Positions 53,914-63,138 of a stretch of 64,000 bases of DNA are shown here, in pieces (position 1 is the stretch's first letter; each line of letters begins with the position of its first letter). Below the pieces are notes generated by a model. It did no database searches. It was not told where the DNA came from and saw only the letters and a list, made by a program, of their open reading frames with translations. Position numbers and translations under genes: made by a program. Source of the DNA: Pseudoalteromonas luteoviolacea (GTDB lineage Bacteria; Pseudomonadota; Gammaproteobacteria; Enterobacterales; Alteromonadaceae); contig NZ_JAKFZS010000010.1 in the NCBI RefSeq assembly GCF_021654285.1, positions 124,001 to 188,000 of the forward strand. The letters run 5' to 3'.

Positions 53914-55638
53914 ATGGATGTTCAATCGTTTACATTTTTAATCGTAGGGCTGAGCTTTGCGTTATATATCGGCATTGCCATTTGGGCGCGTGCTGGATCA
54001 ACTAATGAGTTCTATGTCGCGGGTGGCGGTGTGCCTCCTGTGGCAAATGGGATGGCAACTGCAGCTGATTGGATGAGTGCTGCGTCGTTCATTTCTATGG
54101 CGGGTATTATCTCTTTTGCGGGATATGATGGTGGTGTTTACCTAATGGGGTGGACTGGTGGTTATGTATTGCTGGCACTCTGTCTGGCACCATATTTACG
54201 CAAGTTTGGTAAATTTACGGTACCTGATTTCATTGGAGATAGGTATTACTCACAGGTCGCACGGGTTGTGGCTATTTTGTGTGCCATCTTTATTTGCTTC
54301 ACCTACATTGCAGGGCAGATGCGTGGCGTTGGTGTCGTTTTCTCTCGTTTCCTAGAGGTTGATATTGAAACGGGCGTTTATATCGGTATGGTTATTGTTT
54401 TCTTCTACGCCGTGTTGGGTGGTATGAAAGGGATCACCTACACTCAAGTAGCACAGTACTGTGTGTTAGTGTTTGCTTACTTAGTGCCGGCTATCTTTAT
54501 TTCTATGATGATGACAGGCCATTTATTGCCTCAAACGGGGTTTGGTGCAACGCTTGCTGATGGCTCAAACACCTATTTACTCGATAAACTCGATGGGCTC
54601 AGTACCGAGCTGGGATTTGCCCAGTACACCGAGGGGTCTAAGAGTATGATTGATGTGTTTGCTATTACAGCGGCATTGATGGTGGGTACTGCGGGTTTAC
54701 CCCATGTTATCGTGCGCTTCTTCACCGTACCAAAAGTAAAAGATACACGTATCTCTGCGGCGTGGACATTGGTATTTATCGCCATTGTTTATACAACCGC
54801 TCCTGCCGTTGCTTCGTTTGCACGAGTAAACATGATAGATACGATTAATGGTAAAGACGGCAGTGGCACAGCATATGCTGAAGCGCCGCAGTGGGTGAAG
54901 AACTGGGAAAGAACAGGCCTTATCACATTCAATGATAAGAATGGTGATGGCAAAATGTTCTACTCTGCAGGCAAAATTGACGACCCTGCAAGTACAAACG
55001 AAGTTAAAATTGATAGAGATATCATGGTATTGGCAAACCCAGAAATTGCAGACTTACCTGCTTGGGTCATCGCTCTGGTTGCCGCTGGTGGTATTGCTGC
55101 TGCACTGTCGACAACCGCAGGACTATTGCTGGTTATCTCGACATCGGTGTCGCATGATTTACTCAAGCGTACGCTCAAACCGGACATCAGTGACAAGCAA
55201 GAGCTCATGGCTGCAAGGCTCGCTGCGATGGTGGCCATTGGGATCTCGGCCTATTTTGGCATAAACCCGCCGGGGTTTGTGGCATCGGTAGTGGCCTTTG
55301 CCTTTGGCTTAGCAGCAGCGAGTTTCTTCCCTGCCATTATTATGGGGATTTTCTCTAAGCGCATGAACAAAGAAGGGGCTATCGCTGGTATGATCTCGGG
55401 TATTGGCTTTACCGCGGCGTACATTATTTACTTTAAATTTGTGAGCCCTGAGCTGAATGCCCCTGCAAATTGGCTATTTGGTATCTCACCTGAAGGCATA
55501 GGTATTATCGGTATGTTGGTTAACTTTGGTGTTGCTGCGGTTGTGATGAAACTCACCGCTGAAACGCCAGAAGAGGTGAAGCGCATGGTGGATGGGATCC
55601 GTAATCCAAAAGGCTCTGGTGAAGCACACGCGCACTAA
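53914..55638 (+). CDS. sodium:solute symporter (VC_2705/ActP-like family)
   Basis: 574 residues with about 13 TM helices: FYVAGGGVPPVANGMATAADWMSAASF, GITYTQVAQYCVLVFAYLVPA, GTAGLPHVIVRFFTVPK and ALSTTAGLLLVIS are the SLC5 motifs. This subfamily, partnered with DUF4212, transports acetate or similar short acids with sodium. It has a longer inserted loop (about 310-370) than ActP. It ends with a clear terminator before the DUF294 gene. Confidence 0.9.
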   Translation: MDVQSFTFLIVGLSFALYIGIAIWARAGSTNEFYVAGGGVPPVANGMATAADWMSAASFISMAGIISFAGYDGGVYLMGWTGGYVLLALCLAPYLRKFGKFTVPDFIGDRYYSQVARVVAILCAIFICFTYIAGQMRGVGVVFSRFLEVDIETGVYIGMVIVFFYAVLGGMKGITYTQVAQYCVLVFAYLVPAIFISMMMTGHLLPQTGFGATLADGSNTYLLDKLDGLSTELGFAQYTEGSKSMIDVFAITAALMVGTAGLPHVIVRFFTVPKVKDTRISAAWTLVFIAIVYTTAPAVASFARVNMIDTINGKDGSGTAYAEAPQWVKNWERTGLITFNDKNGDGKMFYSAGKIDDPASTNEVKIDRDIMVLANPEIADLPAWVIALVAAGGIAAALSTTAGLLLVISTSVSHDLLKRTLKPDISDKQELMAARLAAMVAIGISAYFGINPPGFVASVVAFAFGLAAASFFPAIIMGIFSKRMNKEGAIAGMISGIGFTAAYIIYFKFVSPELNAPANWLFGISPEGIGIIGMLVNFGVAAVVMKLTAETPEEVKRMVDGIRNPKGSGEAHAH

Positions 55639-55654
55639 AACGTTGAAGATGAAT

Positions 55655-55688
55655 AATAGCCCAGCTCTTGCTGGGCTATTATTTTTTT
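55655..55688 (+). terminator. rho-independent terminator after the symporter
   Basis: An 11-bp stem AATAGCCCAGC/GCTGGGCTATT with a TCTT loop, followed by ATTTTTTT. It lies 14 bases before the next start, so it may attenuate rather than separate. Confidence 0.92.
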
Positions 55689-55701
55689 GAGGCTATTAAA
55701 A

Positions 55702-57549
55702 ATGACACATACTCACTCAGCAGTCACCGATGTACTGGATTTTGTGACGCAGCAACTGCCGTTTAGCACGTTGCCTGCATCTTGTGCGCACTTCTTTGTG
55801 AATCATGCAAAGGTTGTGTATATCACCGCGTTAAATCAGGCTGAATTACTGAGTTCTGAGCAAAAGTATTTATATCTTGTGCGCTCAGGCGTGTTTGATT
55901 TAGTTGATAATTCAGGGGAAGTAGTCACGAGATTAGGAGAAGGCGACTATTTTGGTTACCCGTCTTTACTCACTGGGGAAGATATTCAAAACCATCTAGA
56001 AGTACAAACTGGTGGGCTTATTTTTTTACTGCCGCAGGAAGACTTTGATTTTTTACGACGAGAATATCCACAGTTTGAGCAGCACTTTGTGCGTGCGCAT
56101 AAAAAGCGCTTATTGTCGAGTCACTTTAAAGAGCGGGGTAGAGGGTGGTCAGAGCAAAAAATATCGACGTTAATGTGTAGAACTGCTGTGACTATAGAAC
56201 CAAAAGCGAGTGTTGTAGAAGCAGCGAAAGTTATGCACAAAGCGGGTGTGTCTTCAGTGATCATCACGGAAAACGGGCAGCTGTCAGGGATAGTGACAGA
56301 TAGAGATTTACGTAATCGTGTTTTGGCAGCTGAGCTTGATCCACGTGCGTCCGTGACAAAAGTGATGACCCGCGATCCTAAGTTTATTTTTGAAAATAAT
56401 CGTGCTTTTGCTGCTTTACACTTAATGCTTAAACACAATATCCATCATTTACCCGTACTCAATGAAGAACGGATGCCCTTAGGCATGGTGACCAGTACCG
56501 ACTTATTGCGTCAACAAAAGCACGACCCGGTACAATTAATTGGGCAAATATATAAAGCGAATAGTCATCAAGAAGTTGTTCACTTGGCGAAGGAAGTGCC
56601 CGCTTTATTGAGAGGATTTTCTAATACAGTTGAAGATATTTCGTTTATTGGGACACTGCTCAGTGGCTTAACTGATGCAATGACGAGTCGCTTAACTGAA
56701 TTATTTATCAAACAGCAAGGTGAGCCGCCTTGTCGTTTTTGTTGGATATGTTTTGGCTCTCAAGCACGAGAAGAGCAAACGTTACACTCAGACCAAGACA
56801 ATGGCTTGATTGTCTCAAATTCTATTTTGCCGCATCAAAGGGCCTATTTTGCAAAATTGGGGGAATTTGTTACTGGGCATCTCATTAGTTGCGGGATAAA
56901 AGCGTGTCCTGGCGGTATTATGGCTAGTAATGAGCAGTGTCGAGGTACTGTTGATGAGTGGCTGATGCGTTTTGAGCAGTGGTGCCAAACCCCGACGCCT
57001 CAAGCGATGCTCAACAGTAAAATTTTTTTTGATAGACGCTTTATGTTTGGCGACCAATCCCTGTATCAAGCATTAAATGCACAGCTTAACAATATGCAAA
57101 AGCAAGACATCTTCTTTGCGGCAATGGCGACAGACATCAGTGCTAATAGTGTGCCGATGGGGTTATTTCAACAATTTAAGCTGCAGCGTGATAAAAGAAA
57201 GCATGGTTATTTGGATTTAAAAACACGTGGTGTAGCAATTGTGAATGACCTTGCTCGTATTTATGCGCTCAAGTGTGGTTTAACAAAAGCCAATACACAA
57301 GCGCGTTTAGAGGCACTGAAAGCGTTTTCAATTTTAAGCAAAGAAGATATTTATAATTTGCAAGATTGCTGGCGATTTTTGACTCAGCTGCGCTTTAGAA
57401 TACAGATTGAGGATTTAGATTTACCTCCCAATTGTATTAACCCAGAGCACTTAAGCTCCTTGGAGCGCCATCAGTTAAAAGAAGCATTTCACCTAATCAA
57501 GCAAGCGCAGCAAGCATGCGTATTTAAATTTGCACGAGGCAGTTTGTAA
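55702..57549 (+). CDS. cNMP-binding/CBS/DUF294 nucleotidyltransferase-like regulator
   Basis: 615 residues from ATG 55702. A cyclic-nucleotide-binding-like domain (about 25-150) is followed by two CBS domains (AGVSSVIITENGQLSGIVTDRDLRNRV; NIHHLPVLNEERMPLGMVTSTDLLR), a nucleotidyltransferase domain with GSQAREEQTLHSDQDNGLIV (G-S-x9-D-x-D) and a DUF294_C domain. The arrangement resembles GlnD-like signal proteins. It follows the acetate-type symporter in many genomes, probably linked to CrbS signalling. It overlaps no other gene. Confidence 0.85.
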   Translation: MTHTHSAVTDVLDFVTQQLPFSTLPASCAHFFVNHAKVVYITALNQAELLSSEQKYLYLVRSGVFDLVDNSGEVVTRLGEGDYFGYPSLLTGEDIQNHLEVQTGGLIFLLPQEDFDFLRREYPQFEQHFVRAHKKRLLSSHFKERGRGWSEQKISTLMCRTAVTIEPKASVVEAAKVMHKAGVSSVIITENGQLSGIVTDRDLRNRVLAAELDPRASVTKVMTRDPKFIFENNRAFAALHLMLKHNIHHLPVLNEERMPLGMVTSTDLLRQQKHDPVQLIGQIYKANSHQEVVHLAKEVPALLRGFSNTVEDISFIGTLLSGLTDAMTSRLTELFIKQQGEPPCRFCWICFGSQAREEQTLHSDQDNGLIVSNSILPHQRAYFAKLGEFVTGHLISCGIKACPGGIMASNEQCRGTVDEWLMRFEQWCQTPTPQAMLNSKIFFDRRFMFGDQSLYQALNAQLNNMQKQDIFFAAMATDISANSVPMGLFQQFKLQRDKRKHGYLDLKTRGVAIVNDLARIYALKCGLTKANTQARLEALKAFSILSKEDIYNLQDCWRFLTQLRFRIQIEDLDLPPNCINPEHLSSLERHQLKEAFHLIKQAQQACVFKFARGSL

Positions 57550-57553
57550 ACAT

Positions 57554-58171
57554 ATGAAATGGTTGTTGCCAAGTTTCATGAGAAAAGAGCAAGAACCGCT
57601 TTGGTTGGAAAGTGAGCTAGTTGTTGTCGACTTAGAACTGACCGGGTTAGACCCTAATCAGCATGAGATTGTCTCTGTTGCTTGGGTGGAAATAAATCGA
57701 GGTCAGGTTGCGTTACAGAGTGCACAATACCGGTTAAACAAAGGTGTAAAAGACCTTGAACAGAGCCCAATTTATCACGGAATATCAGAGCCTGAAATTG
57801 AAGAAAAAGGCGAGTGCCTTGAGCAAATACTCACTGCCTTGGCAAGTGGTTTAAATACTAAAACATTGGTGTGTCACAATGCGTTTCTTGATTGGGGGTT
57901 TTTGCAAAAACACTTTATTCAATACGATATCTCTGTACAACCTAAGTACATCATAGATACTTTAAAGTTGGAAAAAAAACGCCTGCTCCGAGCTCAGGAG
58001 GCGGTACGGCAAGAGCAGCTAACTCTGCCCGCGTGCCGAGCGCGATATGGCTTGCCTACTTATCAAAATCACAACGCGTTAAGCGATGCACTGGCAACCG
58101 CAGAGCTTTTGTTGGCTCAAGTCGGCCATTTAGATACTCAAAAGTCTATCAAGCTGCGAAATTTAGTATAA
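57554..58171 (+). CDS. DnaQ-like 3'-5' exonuclease
   Basis: 205 residues from ATG 57554, 4 bases after the DUF294 stop. DEDD motifs: VVDLELTGLDPNQHEIVSVAW (D, E), CHNAFLDWGFL (D), and HNALSDALATAELLL (H, D of the DEDDh form). It is co-transcribed with the DUF294 gene in the usual CrbS-linked order. Substrate not known. Confidence 0.88.
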   Translation: MKWLLPSFMRKEQEPLWLESELVVVDLELTGLDPNQHEIVSVAWVEINRGQVALQSAQYRLNKGVKDLEQSPIYHGISEPEIEEKGECLEQILTALASGLNTKTLVCHNAFLDWGFLQKHFIQYDISVQPKYIIDTLKLEKKRLLRAQEAVRQEQLTLPACRARYGLPTYQNHNALSDALATAELLLAQVGHLDTQKSIKLRNLV

Positions 58172-58333
58172 AGTAAGGCAGTTCACGTTCTTTTTTTGGC
58201 AATTTACCTCATATAAAGAAAAATTTTTGCATATCACTTACACATTTGTTCAAGGTCGATTACAATAGCGCCATCTTTACAAAGGAGTCTAGGTTACTTC
58301 TTTATCGCATGTAGAAAATGGGTCTTCTAATTA

Positions 58334-59347
58334 ATGACAATCAAACTGGCAATCAATGGTTTTGGTCGCATAGGTCGCAATATTGTCCGAGCCCTCTTTG
58401 AGTCTGGGCGTCACAATGAATTTCAAATAGTTGCTATTAACGAGTTGGCGGATCCTGAAGGGATCGCGCATTTAATGAAGTACGATACCTCGCATGGTCG
58501 CTTCGCATTTCCTGTCAATCTCAACAAACCCTATTTAGAAGTTGCCGGACAACAAATTCAAATTTTTAATGAGCAAGACCCTAGTCATTTACCATGGCAT
58601 GCCTTAGATATCGATGTCGTTTTAGAATGTACAGGTGTTTACCATTCTCGGCAGCATGCGACAGCGCATATCGCCGCAGGTGCTAAAAAAGTGCTGTTTT
58701 CTCACCCTGCTGATGCAGATGTAGACGAAACCATTGTTTATGGTATCAATGACGATAACTTAAAAGCAGCACATACCATAGTCTCAAATGGGTCGTGTAC
58801 AACAAACTGTATTGTTCCTGTCATTAAAGTATTAGATGATGCTTTTGGTATCGAGTCTGGTGCAATAACAACCATTCATGCATCGATGCATGACCAGCAA
58901 GTGATTGATGCATACCATAAAGACTTAAGACGTACTCGTGCTGCGAGTCAGTCTATTATTCCGGTTGATACAAAATTGGCGCGTGGTATTGAGCGCATAT
59001 TACCTAAATTTCATGGGCGCTTTGAAGCAATCGCCGTCAGAGTTCCTACAATTAATGTGACCGCAATGGACTTAAGTGTGTCTTTGCAAAGTGATGTCAC
59101 GTTAGAACAAGTTAATCAGGTATTGGAGCAGGCTGCCAGTGGCAGGCTACAAGGGATTTTAGATTACACCGAAGAACCCTTAGTATCGGTGGATTTTAAT
59201 CACGACTCTCACTCCAGTATTATTGATGGCACCCAAACCCGAGTAAGCCATAAACGCTTGGTGAAGGTGTTAGTTTGGTGTGATAACGAGTGGGGTTTTG
59301 CAAACCGTATGCTCGACACCGCAATGGCAATGATTAAAGCCTCTTAA
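58334..59347 (+). CDS. epd: D-erythrose-4-phosphate dehydrogenase
   Basis: 337 residues with [17 protein letters not shown], the [18 protein letters not shown] catalytic-Cys segment, and [13 protein letters not shown]. The epd-pgk-fbaA order and the Epd-specific IVVGIN-like variants favour Epd over GAPDH; both share the fold. It provides erythronate-4-phosphate for pyridoxal phosphate synthesis. It leads the three-gene glycolytic cluster. Confidence 0.85.
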   Translation: MTIKLAINGFGRIGRNIVRALFESGRHNEFQIVAINELADPEGIAHLMKYDTSHGRFAFPVNLNKPYLEVAGQQIQIFNEQDPSHLPWHALDIDVVLECTGVYHSRQHATAHIAAGAKKVLFSHPADADVDETIVYGINDDNLKAAHTIVSNGSCTTNCIVPVIKVLDDAFGIESGAITTIHASMHDQQVIDAYHKDLRRTRAASQSIIPVDTKLARGIERILPKFHGRFEAIAVRVPTINVTAMDLSVSLQSDVTLEQVNQVLEQAASGRLQGILDYTEEPLVSVDFNHDSHSSIIDGTQTRVSHKRLVKVLVWCDNEWGFANRMLDTAMAMIKAS

Positions 59348-59377
59348 TTTTAGTATCGTTCTTTTAAGGAGATGTCC

Positions 59378-60556
59378 ATGTCAGTCATCAAGATGGCGGA
59401 TTTAGATTTAAACGGCAAACGCGTGCTTATTCGCGAAGATTTGAACGTGCCAGTGAAAGACGCAAAAGTGACGTCTGACGCGCGTATCAAAGCATCTTTG
59501 CCTACCATTAAATTAGCCCTAGAAAAAGGCGCTAAAGTAATGGTGATGTCACACCTAGGTCGCCCAACGGAAGGGGAATACGATGCTCAGTATTCACTTC
59601 AGCCGGTTGTTGATTACCTAAATGAAGTACTTGAACAAAATGTAAGACTCGTTACAGACTATCTTGATGGTGTTGAAGTTGCTGATAACGAAGTGGTTGT
59701 TTTTGAAAATGTACGCTTTAATAAAGGTGAGAAGAAAAACGACGAGGCACTTTCTAAACAGCTAGCTGCTCTTTGCGATATTTATGTAATGGATGCGTTT
59801 GGTACTGCACACCGTGCTCAAGCATCAACACATGGCGTAGGTCAATTTGCAGATGTTGCTTGTGCAGGTCCTTTATTGGCGGCTGAATTAGATGCTTTGG
59901 GTAAAGCATTAGATAATCCTGCTCGTCCATTGGTTGCGATTGTAGGTGGTTCTAAAGTATCTACTAAACTAACAGTACTGGATTCACTTTCGACGGTTGT
60001 TGATCAGTTAGTTACGGGTGGCGGTATTGCTAATACATTTATTGCTGCATCTGGTAACCCTGTAGGTAAGTCTTTGTATGAAGAAGAGTTAATCCCTGAA
60101 GCTCAAAAGCTCAGTGCTGCAGCGAAAGCAAATAATGGTGAAATCCCAGTACCTTCAGATGTTGTTGTTGGTAAAGAGTTTTCAGAAACAGCAGTTGCAG
60201 TGATTAAAGATGCTTCTGAAGTTGAAAGTGATGACATGATTTTTGATATTGGTCCTAATACGGCGAATGAATTAGCTAAAATCATCGAGCAAGCTGGTAC
60301 TGTTGTCTGGAACGGCCCAGTTGGTGTTTTTGAGTTCGATCAATTTGGTAATGGTACAGAAGCCATTGCACATGCGATTGCCAAGTCTAAAGCGTTTTCA
60401 ATTGCAGGTGGTGGCGACACATTAGCTGCGATTGATAAATATGGCGTTGGCGATGAGATATCGTATATCTCAACTGGTGGTGGTGCTTTCCTAGAATTCT
60501 TGGAAGGTAAAAAGTTACCAGCAGTTGATATGCTAGAGCAAAGAGCAAAAGCATAA
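59378..60556 (+). CDS. pgk: phosphoglycerate kinase
   Basis: 392 residues from ATG 59378; AAGGAG is 7 bases upstream while ATG 59372 lies too close to it. [50 protein letters not shown] and [13 protein letters not shown] are the PGK signature. Third-step ATP-forming enzyme of lower glycolysis. Confidence 0.97.
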   Translation: MSVIKMADLDLNGKRVLIREDLNVPVKDAKVTSDARIKASLPTIKLALEKGAKVMVMSHLGRPTEGEYDAQYSLQPVVDYLNEVLEQNVRLVTDYLDGVEVADNEVVVFENVRFNKGEKKNDEALSKQLAALCDIYVMDAFGTAHRAQASTHGVGQFADVACAGPLLAAELDALGKALDNPARPLVAIVGGSKVSTKLTVLDSLSTVVDQLVTGGGIANTFIAASGNPVGKSLYEEELIPEAQKLSAAAKANNGEIPVPSDVVVGKEFSETAVAVIKDASEVESDDMIFDIGPNTANELAKIIEQAGTVVWNGPVGVFEFDQFGNGTEAIAHAIAKSKAFSIAGGGDTLAAIDKYGVGDEISYISTGGGAFLEFLEGKKLPAVDMLEQRAKA

Positions 60557-60706
60557 AAATTTAAGGGGGCCTGTTTGGCCTCCAACTATTAACTTAAACA
60601 CTCTCTCACTCTTTGTTTAGGTTAATAGCGGTTGTGATGCAACCAAACTAAATCTACCCCGTTCAAATAGATAGCCAAGTGCTATCAAAAATTGGAGAAA
60701 AGCAAT

Positions 60707-61771
60707 ATGGCTTTAATCAGTATGCGTCAACTTCTCGATCATGCGGCTGAGAATGGATACGGCGTTCCTGCCTTTAACGTGAATAACCAAGAGCAAATGC
60801 GTGCGATTATGGAAGCGGCTGACAGAACAAACAGCCCTGTTATCGTGCAAGGCTCTGCAGGCGCTAGAAGCTATGCAGGTGCCCCTTTTATTCGCCATAT
60901 GATTTTAGCTGCTGTTGAAGAGTGGCCACATATCCCAGTTGTTATGCACCAAGATCACGGTACATCTCCTGCGGTATGTCAGCGTTCAATTCAATTAGGT
61001 TTTTCATCAGTCATGATGGATGGCTCTTTGCTTGATGATGGCAAAACACCATCATCTTATGAGTACAACGTAGATGTTACACGTCGCACAGTTGAAATGG
61101 CGCACGCGTGTGGTGTATCAGTAGAGGGCGAGCTAGGTGTACTAGGCTCTTTGGAAACTGGTGAAGCAGGTGAAGAAGATGGCATTGGCGCGGTTGGTAA
61201 ACTGACCCAAGACCAGTTACTGACTGATCCAGAAGAAGCTGCTGACTTTGTTAAGAAAACGGGTGTTGATGCCTTAGCAATTGCATGTGGTACATCGCAC
61301 GGTGCATATAAATTCACACGTCCACCAACAGGTGACATTCTTGCGATTAACCGCATTAAAGAGATCCATGCGCGTATTCCTAACACGCACTTAGTTATGC
61401 ATGGCTCTTCATCTGTACCACAAGAGTGGCTTGCTGTTATTAATGAGTTTGGTGGTGAAATCCCAGAAACATACGGTGTGCCAGTTGAGCAAATCGTTGA
61501 AGGGATCAAACACGGTGTACGTAAAGTGAACATTGATACAGATTTACGTTTAGCCGCTACTGGCGCAATTCGTCGTCACCTTGCACATAACCCTGCAAAC
61601 TTTGATCCTCGTAAGTACCTAGCTGAAGCGACTAAAGCAATGACAGAGATTTGTGTTGCACGTTATGAAGCGTTTGGTACAGCAGGTCAAGCATCTAATA
61701 TTAAACCAATTTCTTTAGATGACATGCATGTTAAATACCTTTCAGGTGAACTTGCACCTCAGGTTAAGTAA
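60707..61771 (+). CDS. fbaA: fructose-bisphosphate aldolase, class II
   Basis: 354 residues from ATG 60707 (GGAGAA upstream). [39 protein letters not shown], the zinc His in [16 protein letters not shown], and [11 protein letters not shown] are class II landmarks. Cleaves fructose-1,6-bisphosphate. It closes the epd-pgk-fbaA cluster. Confidence 0.97.
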   Translation: MALISMRQLLDHAAENGYGVPAFNVNNQEQMRAIMEAADRTNSPVIVQGSAGARSYAGAPFIRHMILAAVEEWPHIPVVMHQDHGTSPAVCQRSIQLGFSSVMMDGSLLDDGKTPSSYEYNVDVTRRTVEMAHACGVSVEGELGVLGSLETGEAGEEDGIGAVGKLTQDQLLTDPEEAADFVKKTGVDALAIACGTSHGAYKFTRPPTGDILAINRIKEIHARIPNTHLVMHGSSSVPQEWLAVINEFGGEIPETYGVPVEQIVEGIKHGVRKVNIDTDLRLAATGAIRRHLAHNPANFDPRKYLAEATKAMTEICVARYEAFGTAGQASNIKPISLDDMHVKYLSGELAPQVK

Positions 61772-61791
61772 TTCTCGTAATTACACTTAAG

Positions 61792-61817
61792 AAAAGCCCC
61801 ATTAGGGGCTTTTTTTT
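61792..61817 (+). terminator. rho-independent terminator after fbaA
   Basis: A 9-bp stem AAAAGCCCC/GGGGCTTTT followed by TTTTTTC. Confidence 0.92.
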
Positions 61818-61864
61818 CGCATTGAATACATGTCTTATGATGTGTAGTTGTGTTTGGGATGCTT

Positions 61865-62165
61865 GATCAGTGAGCGGGATCGTTATTTTACTAACCTTGA
61901 AGCGATCAGATCATTAATTTACTAACGATCTAACATTGGGATCGAATTATTACTAACTCGGACTGTATCGGATCTAAGTTTTGTCTGTACTTTAACAAGC
62001 TTTATGTTGTCACTGAATCAAAGATCAATAACTTAGCATTACCTAATATCTGAACTTATCTCTCTAGTACGTATAGAACTGATCCCGAAAGGATCTGCTT
62101 GGTAAGAAAGTGATCTCAAGTTGGTGGACTTAGGAAAATAATGATCCTTGCAAAATTACACGATC
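61865..62165. repeat. dense cluster of 13 GATC sites
   Basis: GATC occurs at 61865, 61878, 61904, 61909, 61927, 61940, 61971, 62023, 62081, 62092, 62112, 62143 and 62162 (first bases), 13 times in 301 bases where about 1 is expected by chance. None occurs between 62166 and the phoB start. No reading frame explains it. GATC is the Dam/SeqA target, so this may be a hemimethylation-sensitive site; no consensus DnaA box (TTATCCACA) is visible nearby. Confidence 0.85.
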
Positions 62166-62318
62166 TTAATAATTTTTTAATCTAAATTTTTATTGCAAAA
62201 AAAACACCTTTATTCGATGCTAACTCACGCTAATTGCAGATAAAATAGGAACAAATTGTATCTAACTTATTGAAACTATGTTCCTGATAAATGCATTAAC
62301 GTTATATTATCAGGTAAA
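62166..62318. other. AT-rich spacer before the phoB promoter
   Basis: An AT-rich block of about 150 bases between the GATC cluster and the Pho box. I see no gene in it. Confidence 0.4.
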
Positions 62319-62336
62319 CTTTCATAAAACTGTCAT
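62319..62336 (+). promoter_or_regulatory. Pho box upstream of phoB
   Basis: CTTTCATAAAACTGTCAT differs from the Pho box CTGTCATAAAACTGTCAT by one base. CATAAT at 62344-62349 lies 7 bases after it and fits the -10 of a PhoB-dependent promoter. It is 46 bases upstream of the phoB start, so autoregulation is likely. Confidence 0.85.
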
Positions 62337-62381
62337 ACTTAGTCATAATAATGAAACCGACTTCGGTAACGTAAGAGATAA

Positions 62382-63077
62382 ATGGGAATGTCACGTAGAG
62401 TACTAGTAGTTGATGACGAAGCACCAATCAGAGAAATGTTGGTGTTTGTGTTAGAACAGAATGGCTTTCAAGCAATTGAAGCGGAAGACTATGATTCAGC
62501 GATTGCAGCTATGGTAGAGCCATACCCAGATATGGTGCTCCTAGATTGGATGTTACCTGGCGGTAGCGGTATCCAAATTGCGAAAAAATTTAAGCAAAGT
62601 GAGTATACTCGTCAGATCCCTATCATCATGTTAACAGCACGTGGTGAGGAGGAAGACAAAGTTAAAGGATTAGAAGTAGGTGCAGATGACTACGTGACTA
62701 AGCCTTTTTCTCCAAAGGAGCTTATGGCGAGAATTAAGGCGGTAATGCGCCGCGTATCTCCTACATCGCTTGAAGAGGCGATAGAGGTACACGGCTTAAG
62801 GCTGGATCCAATTTCACACCGTGTTACCTCTGCAGGTAACGAATTAGAAATGGGACCAACCGAGTTTAGATTGTTACACTTCTTTATGACCCATCCAGAG
62901 CGTGTTTATAGCCGTGAACAGTTGCTCGATCACGTTTGGGGCACTAATGTGTATGTTGAAGACCGTACGGTTGATGTACATATTCGTCGCCTAAGAAAAG
63001 CAATTGCGCCACTTGGCCACGACAGATTAGTTCAGACTGTTCGTGGTGCGGGTTATCGCTTTTCTAGTAAAGTATAA
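62382..63077 (+). CDS. phoB: phosphate regulon response regulator PhoB
   Basis: 231 residues. Receiver domain with acidic pocket [10 protein letters not shown], phospho-acceptor Asp in [12 protein letters not shown] in MLTARGEE and K in TKPF; OmpR-type winged helix with [33 protein letters not shown] and [12 protein letters not shown] 62388 is an alternative start that matches the usual MSRR opening. It activates phosphate-starvation genes. Confidence 0.95.
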   Translation: MGMSRRVLVVDDEAPIREMLVFVLEQNGFQAIEAEDYDSAIAAMVEPYPDMVLLDWMLPGGSGIQIAKKFKQSEYTRQIPIIMLTARGEEEDKVKGLEVGADDYVTKPFSPKELMARIKAVMRRVSPTSLEEAIEVHGLRLDPISHRVTSAGNELEMGPTEFRLLHFFMTHPERVYSREQLLDHVWGTNVYVEDRTVDVHIRRLRKAIAPLGHDRLVQTVRGAGYRFSSKV

Positions 63078-63138
63078 AGCATTAATTTATGCGCTGTGGT
63101 AGCGTTATCCTAGCGCTTAATCTTTAGGATCATTTTAT

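Noticed and set aside
60564..60582. A terminator between pgk and fbaA.
   Set aside because: A 7-bp G-rich stem with one wobble and no T-run; not convincing enough to list.
61865..62380. The GATC-rich stretch as a chromosomal origin (oriC).
   Set aside because: No TTATCCACA-type DnaA box or 13-mer AT repeats are visible, and neighbours (fbaA, phoB) are not origin-linked. Kept only as an unexplained cluster.
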